DNA of 64,000 nucleotides from Dillenia suffruticosa (Eukaryota; Streptophyta; Magnoliopsida; Dilleniales; Dilleniaceae), in NCBI GenBank assembly GCA_033439265.1, contig JAVTVX010000030.1, positions 8,691,774-8,755,773 of the forward strand. The letters are read 5' to 3'. This document shows positions 38,814 through 50,373 of this stretch, one piece after another; positions within the stretch are counted from its first letter, which is position 1; each line of letters opens with the position of its first letter. The position numbers and the translations under genes are program-made. The notes below the pieces were generated by a model. It was given only the letters and a program-made list of their open reading frames with translations, did no database searches and was not told the DNA's origin.

Positions 38814-41434
38814 TGTCACGCCCCAAACCAAGGGCATGAGCAGCCGCCCGTTACCCTAGATATCGGTTGTATTTTTACAAAAATCGGATAAAATCTCACC
38901 ATATTTCGGAGGTCTCCCAAATACAATTTGACATATAAAATTCACAACCATCCTGTCAATCAAATAAAAAGGTAATCCCGGCCTCAAGATAATGAACCAA
39001 ACTACAGCAGACAACCAGGACAACGCAAGGCTTTTTAATTATTAGTAGTCCTAGCCACAGACCTCTATTGTCATGCCTAACTAGAGCATGAGTAGCCGCC
39101 ACACTGAGTGGGCCTAAAGTTTATATAATGTACAACAATTTCCTAAGTAAAAATTTTTAAATGCTTACAGGTGCCTCAAGGCAAGTAAAATGTGGGAGTT
39201 GCCCAAACAATGTCCATAATTTATATAGTTATCCCATATAAACGTACACAGCCAACTACGATCTCAGTATCATGACCTCGTAGGGTCGAAATAAAATAAG
39301 GATTTCAAATTTTTATTTGAATTAAATTTCACCGTTGTGAATACCGAATTTATCAATATGCTACGAAAACCTCTAGAACTTGTAACGTCGCTCTATCACA
39401 GTAATCCTGTCTGAGGAAGGTAAGGAGATGGGTGAGTATCAGGAAAGATACCCAGTGAGTGAAGAGATTAATATCAAGCATAAATAGTGTGGTTGAACCA
39501 TTTGAGTGTCAAACAATATTATTCGTAATAATAATTTATATTTCACAATAAAATATGATATGTTTAGCAAATTTGAAATCATTTAACTAATCACACGATA
39601 TCAAACATATATGCATCTATTCAAAATCAAGTATTATTAGAGCAAACAAAAAATGATCCTGGCAGAGGTCAACAATAACCAAGGACAGGCGCATCTGGGG
39701 TTTTATTATGCATAAAGTTTAAAAGTCGCTCTCTACTCCGACGTTGGCCATGAGTTACTGGGGTTAACTCATCATCGTGTATAGGACCCCGCCCGGTGCT
39801 AGATGGTGTCGTCTGGGTTCAACCGGCTGCGTCTATAGCCATTAGACAAATGACGTTTGCGGATACCTCCTACAGAAGCGTATCGGGAGAACCCGGTGCC
39901 TCTACAAATGCCCTTCGTAACTACGGAATTTATCAAAAAGTATCATCTCATCATAAGTGGACATCCGGCCCATACAGATCATCTCATCACAAATGGAAAC
40001 CCGGCCCATACAGATCATCAAAACATTTTAAATCCGTATGCCAATACAATTATCAAATCATTTCAAATCCATACTAATGCGATGATAGAATAGAAAACAT
40101 ATCTGGTTTCAAATAATGGCACAAAATTATTTCATTTCAAACCATGGATGCATAGTTATCGGAAATATAAATTTACGACACTCCAAATATCACAAAACAA
40201 GTTTTGAAATTTAATATCAAACGTCGAGTCCATGCATATCGAAAATATGTTTTATGGAAAATATGGCAGAAACAAGTTTTACTATTTCATGCAAGAGATT
40301 AGAGTACCACTCAGTTTTCTAGGGAGGGTGGTCACTCTCTATTTTCAAAATAAATCCAATCTGACTCCTCGAGTTTTCAAAAAGATTTCCCTAATCAAAT
40401 CATCACAATTTAAAATCAAACAAAAACCTAATAAGGGATTTTAAATTTTTCTTTCCAATTTAATACAACCCTAAATTTACACAATCTCCTTTCTAGATTC
40501 TCGTTTCATCAATTTCGAATCATTAGACTCACAAATGATTAAATTTATAATATTTCTCATTTTTCCTAATTTTTCTCGAATTAAACATATTTTAGAATAT
40601 ATATGAATATAGCTTCCGATTCTAAATTCAACCTAAATTCGACAAAATCAATTCAAATGTTGAAGTGATTGCATTTCTCTCACCTAGGGTTCCTTAGATC
40701 TCAGACCTAGCTTTCGTTCGCCCTTCGAATTGGTCTAAAACCTGTAATATTTTCACATTTGAAACTATGTTAGCAACTAACTCAAATTCTAAGCACCAAA
40801 CCCTAGAACTACAACCAACGCAGCCGTTACCTGCAGTAAAGAAGCCGCGACCTAGGGTTCGGGGGTCGGTTGATGACTGCGGTTTGGGGTTCAGCTGGGG
40901 TTGCAGCAAGGGGTCCCGCGGGCCGGAGAGCTCTCGAAGGAGAGAACAAATCGCGGGCTGGCAGGCTCATGGGCTGAGGCGCGCGCTCACTAGCTAGACT
41001 ACAGTCGCGCGCTCGTGAGAGGTCGAGCACTGTGTTGCGCTCGCGCGAGGAAGCTCGCGCTGCGGCGTGCTCGCGCAGGGAAGATCGTACTGCGGCGCGT
41101 TCGTGGGAAGGCTATGCTCGCGGGAGGGAGGAGCAGCGGAGAGAGAGTGGCGGAGGGTGGCGGAAGGTGGCGGAGCAGAAGAGAGAGAGAGCGACAGCGA
41201 GAGGGAGAAAGGGAGAGAGAGAGATTAGGGCTTAAAGCCCTAATCCAATTTGGGGGGGAAACGCAGTGGTTTGGGAAAAACCCTATTAAATAGAGGTACA
41301 ATAGTATTTTTATATCAAAAATTTCGATTTAAAGTCTCTAAAATCAAAAATCAAAATAAATAAAAATTTCTCTATATATATAACTGAAAAATATTTTTAT
41401 TTAATTCCTGAACAGAAGTACAATAGTACAGACA
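38814..41434 (-). repeat. 5' LTR of E3
   Basis: About 2.6 kb. Compared with the other LTR it has an extra AT-rich block (about 40535-40700) and lacks the 18-bp tandem array. It ends AATAGTACAGACA. Confidence 0.9.
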
Positions 41435-41527
41435 TATTGAATTTAGTATAGACTGTGGAATATAGTGACAAATGAAAATGATTGAAATAATGCCGTAAAA
41501 GAACCGAATTAGGATTTGGTGTGGGAG

Positions 41528-41537
41528 CTATAAAAGG
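41528..41537 (+). promoter_or_regulatory. TATA box of solo LTR S
   Basis: CTATAAAAGG on the + strand, about 230 bp into the LTR once E3 is removed. It supports + orientation for S. Confidence 0.6.
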
Positions 41538-42116
41538 AAAAGAAAAACAAAAGAAAAAAAATAAAATAAAACAAAAATAATTTGGGGACACCATGGCATT
41601 TTATCACTTAATACATGGTACCCTTACCTTTGATACCTCACCATACTTGGCCCCAGCATTCCACTTTGGTAGAGAGATAGGTATGGAAAAGGAGGCTTAA
41701 ACATAACAAGCTTCCTCTTCAAGGTTCATTTTTTGCCTCCATCTTCTTTATCTAAAAACATACCCTAAACTCCATTAAAACAACCCTTTAAACTTGAAAT
41801 AACACACCTCTGTCCATATATATGTTAACCTTAGCCTTTGAGAAGTGAAAGCAAGTGTAGAACACCTAAAGAACAAGTTAGAAATCCAAGGAAAGCTTGG
41901 AGAGGGAAGAAAGGAAAACTCAAGAGAAGAATTATAAGTCTGAGGGAAGTACCTTGAATGTATTTGTTAAATTGATGTCTAATAATACTATAAAACATAT
42001 TTTTGATGTAATTGTATTGCTAAAATTTGGAAGAAATGAATTCGGGAAAAGAAAGTCCCGTTCTTGGATGAAACCCTAAAAATTTTGTATGTTGGATAGG
42101 CTATTCATGTTCTAGT

Positions 42117-42460
42117 TTTTACCAATATCTTTCTTTAAACAACTGCAAATCGAGTAGGGTTTTCTCCTAATGAACTAGACTTCTATAGCTTTAAAATGAG
42201 ATATGATTCATAGAGTTTCAAGGAGAATTAGATTTTTGGTGAATTTTTGAAATAGCATAATTTCTGTAGAAAAACTGTTTTGTTCACAGCGTGACTATGT
42301 TCTGTTATTTATTCAATATCTTTTTCTGCACAACTACAAATTGTGTAGGGTTTTCTTATAAAGTAACTAGACTTCCATAACTTTAAAATGACATGTGAAT
42401 TTTTAAAGTGCCACATTTTCTACAGAAAGCCTGTTTTTGTCTGATTCTATGTTAAAATTT
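42117..42460 (+). repeat. Tandem duplication of about 185 bp in solo LTR S
   Basis: Two diverged units, each with an ATCTTTCT/ATCTTTTTCTGCA start, AACTGCAAAT/AACTACAAAT, GTAGGGTTTTCT, ACTAGACTTC, a TTTAAAATGA block and CTACAGAAA-like ends. A third diverged unit is seen at about 54220-54390. Confidence 0.6.
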
Positions 42461-43876
42461 GTCTCGATTGTTAGCTGCCTTCTAAACTGAATTAGGCTAA
42501 CCTCAAATCATAAACATTGTAGCCCTATGTCTTATCTTTTAATGGCCACTGGAATCATCTCAATCTGATATTTGCAAAAAACGTTATGACAGTTTTTCTA
42601 TAACTACGCAGTTATATTGTGAAATTTGGGCTTAACATTGTTTGATATGGCATATTTTGTACAATTGGTACTAAATCTTGCTACGAATTTTATGCGATCC
42701 TTGATGAATTGGAATCTTTGTAAAGAGGAAATGATACTGTGATGATGACTTTGAAAGTTTTGCGAAACCTGCGGGCGAAGCTTAAAGAGTACAGTTGGTA
42801 TGTAGAGTTCCAAAAGCATTGCGAAGCCTATAGGCGAAACGTGAGAAACTATAGATATATCTCTTCTCCCTACGAGGGTGGGATTTGAAGTGTTTGAGTT
42901 GTCTAATCTAAAAAGATCTAGATTTCATTTAGGAATACCGAATCTTTGGCTTACTCTTTCAAACCCTCATACACTAGCTTGGTTCTACGTTCTATACCTT
43001 TCTTTAATTATTAAGTGGAATGAAACAATGAATATGAGAAAGAATAATGGCTCCATAAGTAATTATCATAGTTGTTTTCTTGAGAATATTGGTGATAATG
43101 TGCATCGTTGGTACTACCTGCAAGTTTATATCATTATATTAGAATGTTGATATCTTGGTACCTATTTCCTTGCTATGTATGCCATTGGTTCCCTGTGTAC
43201 TTGCTGAGTTTATACTGATCCCCATATCTTTGTTTTCAAGTAATCAGGAAGATGAGAGAGAACCGCAAGGTAGAGGCCTTTGATCCAAGGGATTTCATTC
43301 CCTACTCTTTTCCGACCTATTTGTATTACTAAGGTATGTTGTTTTTGTGTTTCCTTTGGGTTTGTATGAGTACTTGTTATATGTAAATAAATAGTTAGAG
43401 GTTAAGGAGAGGTTTATATGTATAGTTTTGATCTATGTTAAGACTATATTTTGTAGTATATTATTGGATGGCCGGGAGAGCCATTAATACCGTTTGTTTG
43501 ATAGTTCAAGTGAATTGAATATTTTATCATGTTTTATGTTAACCTCAAGTGGCTAACTAGTCACTAAATAGGGGAGACTTTGCTGTTATTTTATTTGGAA
43601 AGAACAAGCGATTTATTTTCTTTTAATATAAATCTTTTTCTGTGTTATCACACACGGAGAGTACGACTGTTGCGATTCCATATGTCACATTTTAATTGGA
43701 TTTATTACTTCCGTATTTGCATATTTATCTCCTTTTACTAGGGGGTGCGATGCCTGAATAGCAGGTCGTCACATTAAATCTGTGTAAAATTATAAAATAA
43801 GATTTAAAACAGTCATAATATTTATAAATAAAGGCAAAAATATTTTAATCCAAGTACATAAAAATTATTGCTATCG

Positions 43877-43890
43877 AATACCCCTTACAT
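43877..43890 (-). promoter_or_regulatory. Polypurine tract of the Athila-type element
   Basis: The minus strand reads ATGTAAGGGGTATT directly before the 3' LTR, as needed for plus-strand priming. Confidence 0.65.
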
Positions 43891-45479
43891 TTGAATATTT
43901 GCTTGTCCTTAAACAAGACAAATAACAAAACAATTTTCTTTCAAAACCAATTCAATTTTTCCAATATCTTAACCATGCGTATGATGAGTTCAAACCGGAA
44001 TTGTAATTAAGACAACCAATATTTCATAGTATTTAGCACTAGAGAAACTATTACATCTCCTATAATCTCCTTGAAATCAAGAACAACACAAAATTCAATC
44101 ACCTTTACACTAGGTTCACTCAATGCAAAGAGAAATATGATAAAAAAAAATAAGATTCGACTATTTTATGTAATCAATTTTATGAAAGGGTATATGTATC
44201 ACTCAAATCAATATAATGGGATGGCATTACCATAGGTTGACTAATATATCAAATCTTCATCACTCGAATATATAAAATCCATACACCAATCAAAAGATCT
44301 TTTATATGATTGTAATGGAGTTAGGGTTGAGGGTATGATAGATAAGGTAAGAATGTGGTTAAAGTAATTCACTAAAAATATTCAAGTATCAAGGCATGGC
44401 ATTCATTACATCAAACGAAAGAAAATACTAACTTCCACAACTTCTTATCCGAAAATACGTATAGCACTCCATCTCCAAATATATAATATAATGCATCACT
44501 CTTCCAAAACAAAGAATATGAAATTGAATTTCACTATAAGAGTAAACAATCTCAAGAATAAAAAAAATGTTTTTTTCTCAATTTGTTTCTTTTTTTTTCT
44601 TTTTTTTTTCAACCAGCATTTTTTTCTTTCTTTTTTTTTTCAAATTTGGCTGCCTTTTTTTTTTTCCGTAACTTAACATAATATTGCCTAGAAACATAAT
44701 GTCATGCTACCAATTATAAGTACATTAGTAAATTCTGGTTCAAAGTTTGGAGCTAGAAAAAAAGGGTCATGGGGTAAATTATGTGAGTAATTTAAGATAG
44801 AAAATGACTAGACACAAATAGGTTAACTAGAGGATATAAAATATTAGGGATGGTCTTTTTCAAAAGCCAAAAGTATGTAAAGTTAAGTGTTTTAATCATT
44901 TTGATGCATAAAAATCTAGAACGTGGTCTCGAAATATATAACAAAACAAGTTCTAGAATGATCAAACTATGTGTGATATGTGTGATATATGTTCAATAAG
45001 AAAAAAATGAGAGCACAATGAATTGCTCATTATGGCTCAATTCCCCACTTAGGTAAATTTGATATTAAACCTTGCATGCCAATCTTTCAAATCAACCATA
45101 AAAAGATGAATAGTTAAACATGTACCAAATAACTACCAATACTAATCATTCTCCATACAACCCAATTCAAATAAAGTAACACAAAAGGACTAGAAAACTC
45201 AAGAAATTTATGTTGGTATGGAAAAAAATTGAACAAAGACTCAAATTTTTTAGCAAAAATTATTTTTAAGTTTTTTTTCAAAAATTTCAAAAAAATTAGA
45301 AAAGATCAGAATGCATGTTACCCCCACACTTAAACCAAACATTGTCCACAATATATAAAATGAAAAACTCAAATAAATAAAAGAAAGTAGAAAACTCTCC
45401 TGAATAAAGCGGTGAACCTGCAGCTCTCTCATTAGCAACAACTTCAGTCATCCTCATAAATCATCACACTATGCCCATT
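43891..45479 (-). other. Non-coding 3' internal region of the Athila-type element
   Basis: AT-rich, no domain. On the minus strand it contains TTGTTTAAGGACAAGCAAAT near the polypurine tract and TTTGGTTTAAGTGTGGGGG (about 45323-45341), both typical of the region after pol in Athila-type elements. T-rich runs occur at 44570-44660. Confidence 0.55.
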
Positions 45480-46350
45480 CATAGTATTGTGCCATACTTT
45501 TGTCCTTTTCTTATCGACTCGAGCATTCTTATATGTCTTATTCTACCATTCCTCTAGCTTATTTAACCGCAGCACCCTTGCTTTAGTTGCATCAAGGCTC
45601 TTTTTTGGTTGATATTCAATTAAATTCACATCCAAAATAGTATATACATCAACATATTCATTGACTTGGAAGTTATGATTTACATGCAACAAATTAATAA
45701 TGCAATTTTCAAGAGGATCACCAGAATAAAAAATATAAAGTTCATGTTCGTATTTAATACATGTTCGTGTTTAGTAGTCCTATCACCCAATTCACTCTAA
45801 AAACATCTTGTTTATCAAAATTTCTCTTGAAATGAAAACATTGAACTTAATTTTTTCATAATTAACTCACAAAATGAATTTCCTAGTATAAACATCTATT
45901 AGGATTCATGCAGTAAGAAAAAAAGATCAACCAAGAATCAAAAAAGTATCCTCATCATCATCCATATCCAAGACAATAAAATCAATAGGAAAAACAAATT
46001 TATCAATTTTAACCAGTATATCCTTGACAATACCTTTTGGGTACTTTATAATTCTATCAACCAATTGTAAACAGATATTTGTAAGTCAACATTCCTTTAA
46101 TCCTAATTTAGAGAATATGGAATAAGGCATGAGATTAACACCAGCACCTAAGTAACATAAAATATTTGAAAAATCAATTTGGCCAATTATACAAGGTATA
46201 GAAAAACTCCATGGATCCTTTAGCCTCGTTGGTAGCCTTCTTTGCAAAATCACAACGCTCCTCTCTAAGCTTGACTATTGAAATCTCATCAAGATTTCTC
46301 TTATTAGTGATCACATTCTTGACGAATCCCCCATAACTCGGCATCTTTAT
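45480..46350 (-). pseudogene. Athila-type protease joined to an integrase C-terminus, RT deleted
   Basis: On the minus strand, MPSYGGFVKNVITNKRN and VKLREERCDFAKK precede the protease. Its active-site block reads ILCYLGAGVNLMP where Athila proteases have C-D-L-G-A-S; the Asp codon (46152-46154) is TAC (Tyr). It continues with FPIDFIVLDMDDDEDTFLI (about 45965-46020), the usual protease end. Instead of RT, about 400 bp later the frame shows ARVLRLNKLEEW and KTYKNARVDKKRTKVWH (about 45490-45610), the integrase C-terminal block. RT, RNase H and the integrase zinc finger and core (normally several kb) are missing. Stops and frameshifts are frequent. Confidence 0.7.
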
Positions 46351-46479
46351 GATATATCCAAAAGAGGAATATTAATGTGTAATTTCTTAAAAAATTTTAA
46401 AAACTTTTCAAATTCTGCATTAGCATGCAAAAGTCGCTTAGGAAAAGGGACAAGGGGCTTATATTAATTTAAACGAGAA

Positions 46480-47905
46480 GTATTTCCCTGTTTTAAATTC
46501 GACGCCTTAAACCTTCTCATTTGTAGGTGATTGGATTTATTTCTTGGCCTCTTATTTATCCTTTTCATCCTTGGATGGATTTGGTACCTTCAACAATTCT
46601 TTGCCACTCCTCAATAAGATTGCATTTGCTTGCTCTATAGGGTCTTCTCAGTCAGTCTACCTGGCAAACGAGAATGAAAGGTGTTAGTAAATTGATCAAT
46701 TTTATTTTCAAGATTTTTAAATCTTTCATTTATTGCTATTGCCAAATGCTCAATCCTTTCACTTGTTACTGTTGCTAGGCATTTTATCATGGCTTCCCTT
46801 GATCCCTTCTCCCTTGGCTATGGATTCCCTGAATTAAAGTCTGGTAGATTCACTTCCTTGACTCTAGGAAAAATTAGGATGGTTTCTTCACCCAAGGGTA
46901 TACATGTTGGAGTAAGAGTTGTTCTGAGGCCTACCAAAATTAGAAACATAATTTGCTTGCTGTACGTGCAGACACTCAGAAGCCATACGAGAAGAATCAC
47001 CACAATAATTACAATATAATACTTGCTTAGTCAAAGCATTAAGCTAACTAGACTTCAAGACATTAATTAAAGAATCCATTTTTACATTAAGCATGGCTAA
47101 ACTATCCACCTCATGCAAACTAGCTTTTCTCTAGGAATTTCATACTCATTAGACCAATCATATTGATTATATGTCGTATCATCAAGTAATACACATACTT
47201 CATTATACGGCTTACTTAAAAAAGCCCCCCCAAGTTGTAGTATCAATGATAATTTTAACAGAATTCAAAAGATCTCCATAAAAAGTTTACATAATTAACT
47301 AATCAGGTATACCATGATATTGCAGACATTTCCTAATCAAATTCTTAAAACGTTCACAAACATTATATAGAGATTCACCATCAAATTTCTTAAAACTAGT
47401 AATATCATTATATAGTTTAGCAGTCTTATCAGGTGAAAAATACTTAACTAAGAATGCTTGAAATACATTCTCCCAATTTATAAAATAATTAGTCGGAAAA
47501 GAGTTAACTATACCTTTACCTTTCCTCTAATAGAGAAAAGAAACAATTGTAATCTTATTGTATCAGAACTTACTCCATTCGGGTTAATGGTGTCACAAAT
47601 TTCCTGGAAATTTTTCAGATCACTATAAGGATCTTCAAAATGTTTCTCCTCCAAACTAATCGGTTTTTACTATACAAAGAGACTCGGTTTAAGCTCAAAA
47701 TTGTTTCTTTCAATGGGTGGCCGTGCAATGCTAGTTTGTACTTCCTAAAATCTAGGCATCAAATGCTCTCTCATAGCTCTGTTGTCTTGAGTCATTGCTT
47801 CTTCCTTAACTTCCTTAACTTGTTTATGAATGGATCTCAAAGTTCTCTCTATCTCAGAATCAAACTCAATTAGGTCAAGACTCTTCGATCACAGCATGGA
47901 CTCCA
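46480..47905 (-). pseudogene. Athila-type gag (broken)
   Basis: The minus-strand capsid part (47130-47900) has LDLIEFDSEIERTL, IRLQLFLFSIRGKGK, NWENVFQAFLVKYFSPDKT and ESLYNVCERFKNLIRKC. The C-terminal part has YCNYCGDSSRMASEC, a knuckle-like cysteine motif lacking a proper His spacing, then NNSYSNMYTLG and RNHPNFS, a hallmark of Athila Gag (usually PGWRNHPNFSW). ANAILLRSGKELLKVPNP leads to the protease. Several stops; the start is not certain. Confidence 0.75.
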
Positions 47906-48130
47906 TCGACACCAAAAATAGCACAAAATTAGATTTTCAACATAGATTGCAAGAACCACTCAAGAAAACCTAGATCACCTATATAAAAGTAGAAATCACA
48001 AAAGAAAAGGCAAGATAATATACAAAATACACCTAAACAAAGAATCAAAAAACACTAGAAATCAAGAAAAAAATAAAGAAAAATAGAAAAACCAATGAAA
48101 ATGATGGAATTTAACCAAAATAGAGTAGTG
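47906..48130 (-). other. Athila leader remnant and junction with duplicated copia DNA
   Basis: Short A-rich leader. No clear primer site is seen where one would be expected before the right LTR. At about 48124-48131 it joins copia RT sequence abruptly. Confidence 0.45.
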
Positions 48131-48983
48131 CCATTGAAAAACACCGTATTTACATTCATTTGATGTAGTTCAAGATTAAAATGTATCACTAATACCATTA
48201 TAATCCTTAAATAGTCTTTCAAAAAAACTAAAAAGAAAGTCTCTTTATATTCAATGCCTTCTCGTAGCATAAAGCCATTTTCGATAAGATAAGCCTTATA
48301 CCTTTCCAAATTGCCTTTGAATCCCTTTTGGTTTTTAAAATCCATTTACAACCAATGAGTTTCGTACCTTCAGGTAATGAGTATATCATTGTCATGCATG
48401 GACTTTATCTCTTCCTTCATGACATCTATCCACTTTCGAGAGTCTAACCTTTCCATGGCTTGACATAAATTAATTAGATTATCTTTCATCATTCCAACGT
48501 CTACCTTATGTTCTTGAAGGAATGCAATGTAATCATCTAGCATTGCATTTTTTTTAACTCTTGTGGATCTCCTCAATGGTATAGGTTCTAAAAGTGATTG
48601 AGTTTGTTCTTTAGATTGTTCTGGGGGAATAATTTCTTGATAGGGGGTTCTCTAATATTATACTAATAAGTTGTGTCTTGGATACTATCACGGGAACCCT
48701 GAATAGGACCTAACAAACCTATGGGAATATCTATATATTCCACTTCAAAGAGAATGTTTCTAACTGTATTTTCCCCAACAAACTCAACAATGTTAAAGAA
48801 TCGAATATTTCTCAACTCAAAGATAACCTTATTTGTGAGTTCATAAAATTTGTACCCTTTAGATCTTTCAGAATAACCTATAAAATAGCAACTAATTGTT
48901 TTGGAGTCCAGTTTCCTTTCGTTAGGACTAAAAGACTTGCCTCTGTTGGACATCCCCAAATATGCAACTGCCTTAGACTAGGG
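48131..48983 (-). pseudogene. Second copy of the C2 integrase/RT segment (duplicate of 28641-29495)
   Basis: Collinear with 28641-29495 over its full length (853 against 855 bp), including the TAGGG target site at its right end (48979-48983). It encodes NERKLDSKTISCYFIGYSERS (integrase C-terminus, 48663-48959), WIDVMKEEIKSMHDND (48370-48576) and HFNLELHQMNVNTVFFNG (RT start, 48055-48345), where the copia frame stops and Athila leader begins. It lies between the Athila leader and its 5' LTR, where a simple insertion would have no copia sequence. Confidence 0.82.
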
Positions 48984-50368
48984 TGATATGTAATTTTGGT
49001 GTCACAATTTCGAGTAAATATATCCTAATTGAATGTTGTCTATAGTGCGAATCAAGAGTTGTTCCTATGAGTATATTTGTACTCCCAACTATAAACTATT
49101 CTATCTAAGTTGAACAAATCAAATTTTAATTATAAAGATATTAAAAAATTACAAAAATATTAAAAGACATAAATCTGGGAATAAAAACCATAAGATATCA
49201 ATTTTATCTGTTTTCAATTTTTTATATGGTCGAATATTTTCAATTTCCTAAGTTTATTGATTAAAAAGTTATTGTTGATGATGGCGGATTTCTCCTAAAT
49301 TAGATTCATTCAATGGTTTTACAATGAAATCCTAATTCGACTAATCAAAATCCAATGGTGATGCAATTTTGATTATATCGAATTGATTTAAGTTCTGTGA
49401 AAAATCTATAATTTATTTTTTTCACTAAAATCCCACACATAAAATGAATCAAATGGTTATATTCACAATCTCATATGGATTTTATTGTTTGAATTAATTT
49501 CTTGTAATTATATTAGTTATGCATACAATCAATCTCAAATCATACAAAACGTAGGCTAAATGTTCTGAAACATTAACATCAATAACAAAATCTTATTAAA
49601 CAATAATCATGCCAATAAATCATAAGAAAAAAATAAATTCAGACCTTGCTATTAATTAAAGAACAGAATCCGTCGAGTTTGAAAAATAAAAGAAATTAAC
49701 TAAACATATTAAAGAAAAGCAAGAAAATAAAATCCTAAAATTTGTGTGAAGAAAGATGTGGGAGAGGAGTGAATGAATCTATCCACCCCAAGGGGGTGTC
49801 ATATTTATAGAATTAAAAACCTTAAAAGAATTAGTAGTTGCGAGCTTTTTGGAAACTAAGGTTTTATATTTGATTTGGAAACTTACTGATATTACATGAC
49901 ATGGATCTCTTGTTTTTCCAAAACTTGGAAGTTTTCTCTTCCTTGAATTTGGAGACTCTTGAAGTAATTAGGAACTGAATTCCGAAATTCTCTCCTTAAT
50001 ATGCACTTAATAGTTCACTTTCTCAGTATGGAATTAACTTTTAGTACTGTAGCATGTTCATCCCAAATTTCAGATAAACTTCTGCCTGAATTAGCCTCTC
50101 AACTCTTCACAAGATTTGTAAGTCTCAAAATCTAATTTCCAATCCAACAAGAATCACCTCAATTGCACATCAAAACAGAAAGGTATAGCCAAAATACTGA
50201 CTCCTAGTTGTCTAGTCTAAATTTAGAAAGCAAACCTAATGTTTCCTAAATCAACAACCAATAAATTAAATCAGTGTAAAATCATAAAATAAGCTTTAAA
50301 ATAGTCCTAATATTCATAAATAAAGTCTAAAATAATATAATTCAAATATATAAACATTCTTGTTATCA
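48984..50368 (-). repeat. 5' LTR of the Athila-type element
   Basis: 1385 bp. It begins TGATATGTAATTTTGG and ends CTTGTTATCA, so the ends are inverse repeats TGATA/TATCA. It is followed by TAGGG (50369-50373). Confidence 0.82.
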
Positions 50369-50373
50369 TAGGG

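Larger units (their letters stand above)
30816..41434 (-). mobile_element. Complete, decayed Tekay-like Ty3/gypsy element E3
   Basis: A minus-strand element of 10.6 kb nested in solo LTR S. Its LTRs (30816-33495 and 38814-41434) both begin TGTCACGCCCC, and the flanks are TATTT (30811-30815) and TATTG (41435-41439), a target duplication with one change. The primer site is perfect. It is the least decayed gypsy copy in the window, with several open stretches of 130-211 codons, yet it has scattered stops, a dead protease site and a lost zinc knuckle. Confidence 0.93.
30679..43774 (+). repeat. Solo LTR S (gypsy-like), interrupted by E3
   Basis: Made of 30679-30815 and 41435-43774, about 2.48 kb without E3. 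It begins TGTAAGATTCC and ends GCAGGTCGTCACA, flanked by the target duplication TTAAA (30674-30678 and 43775-43779). A TATA box (41528-41537) and tandem repeats lie inside. No internal domain or second copy flanks it, so it is a solo LTR left by LTR-LTR recombination. Its end matches the LTR ends at 61163 and 63801, and 54180-54560 is a further relative. Confidence 0.78.
29496..43876 (-). repeat. 3' LTR of the Athila-type element, interrupted by solo LTR S
   Basis: Consists of 29496-30678 and 43780-43876 (about 1.28 kb together), collinear with 48984-50368. The match breaks at AATTTAAA (30678) and resumes at 43775 with TTAAATCTGTGTAAAA. The adjacent ATACCCCTTACAT (minus-strand polypurine tract) confirms the 3' LTR role. 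Confidence 0.8.
29496..50368 (-). mobile_element. Athila-type gypsy element inserted in the C2 integrase
   Basis: Minus-strand element with LTRs 29496-43876 (itself interrupted) and 48984-50368. The target duplication is TAGGG (29491-29495 and 50369-50373), with an extra TAGGG at 48979-48983. The ends are TGATA/TATCA type. The internal part has an Athila-like gag and protease and an integrase C-terminus, but RT, RNase H and the integrase core are absent. Minus nested DNA (13.1 kb), the element is about 7.8 kb, including an 853-bp copia segment between leader and right LTR. Confidence 0.8.
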
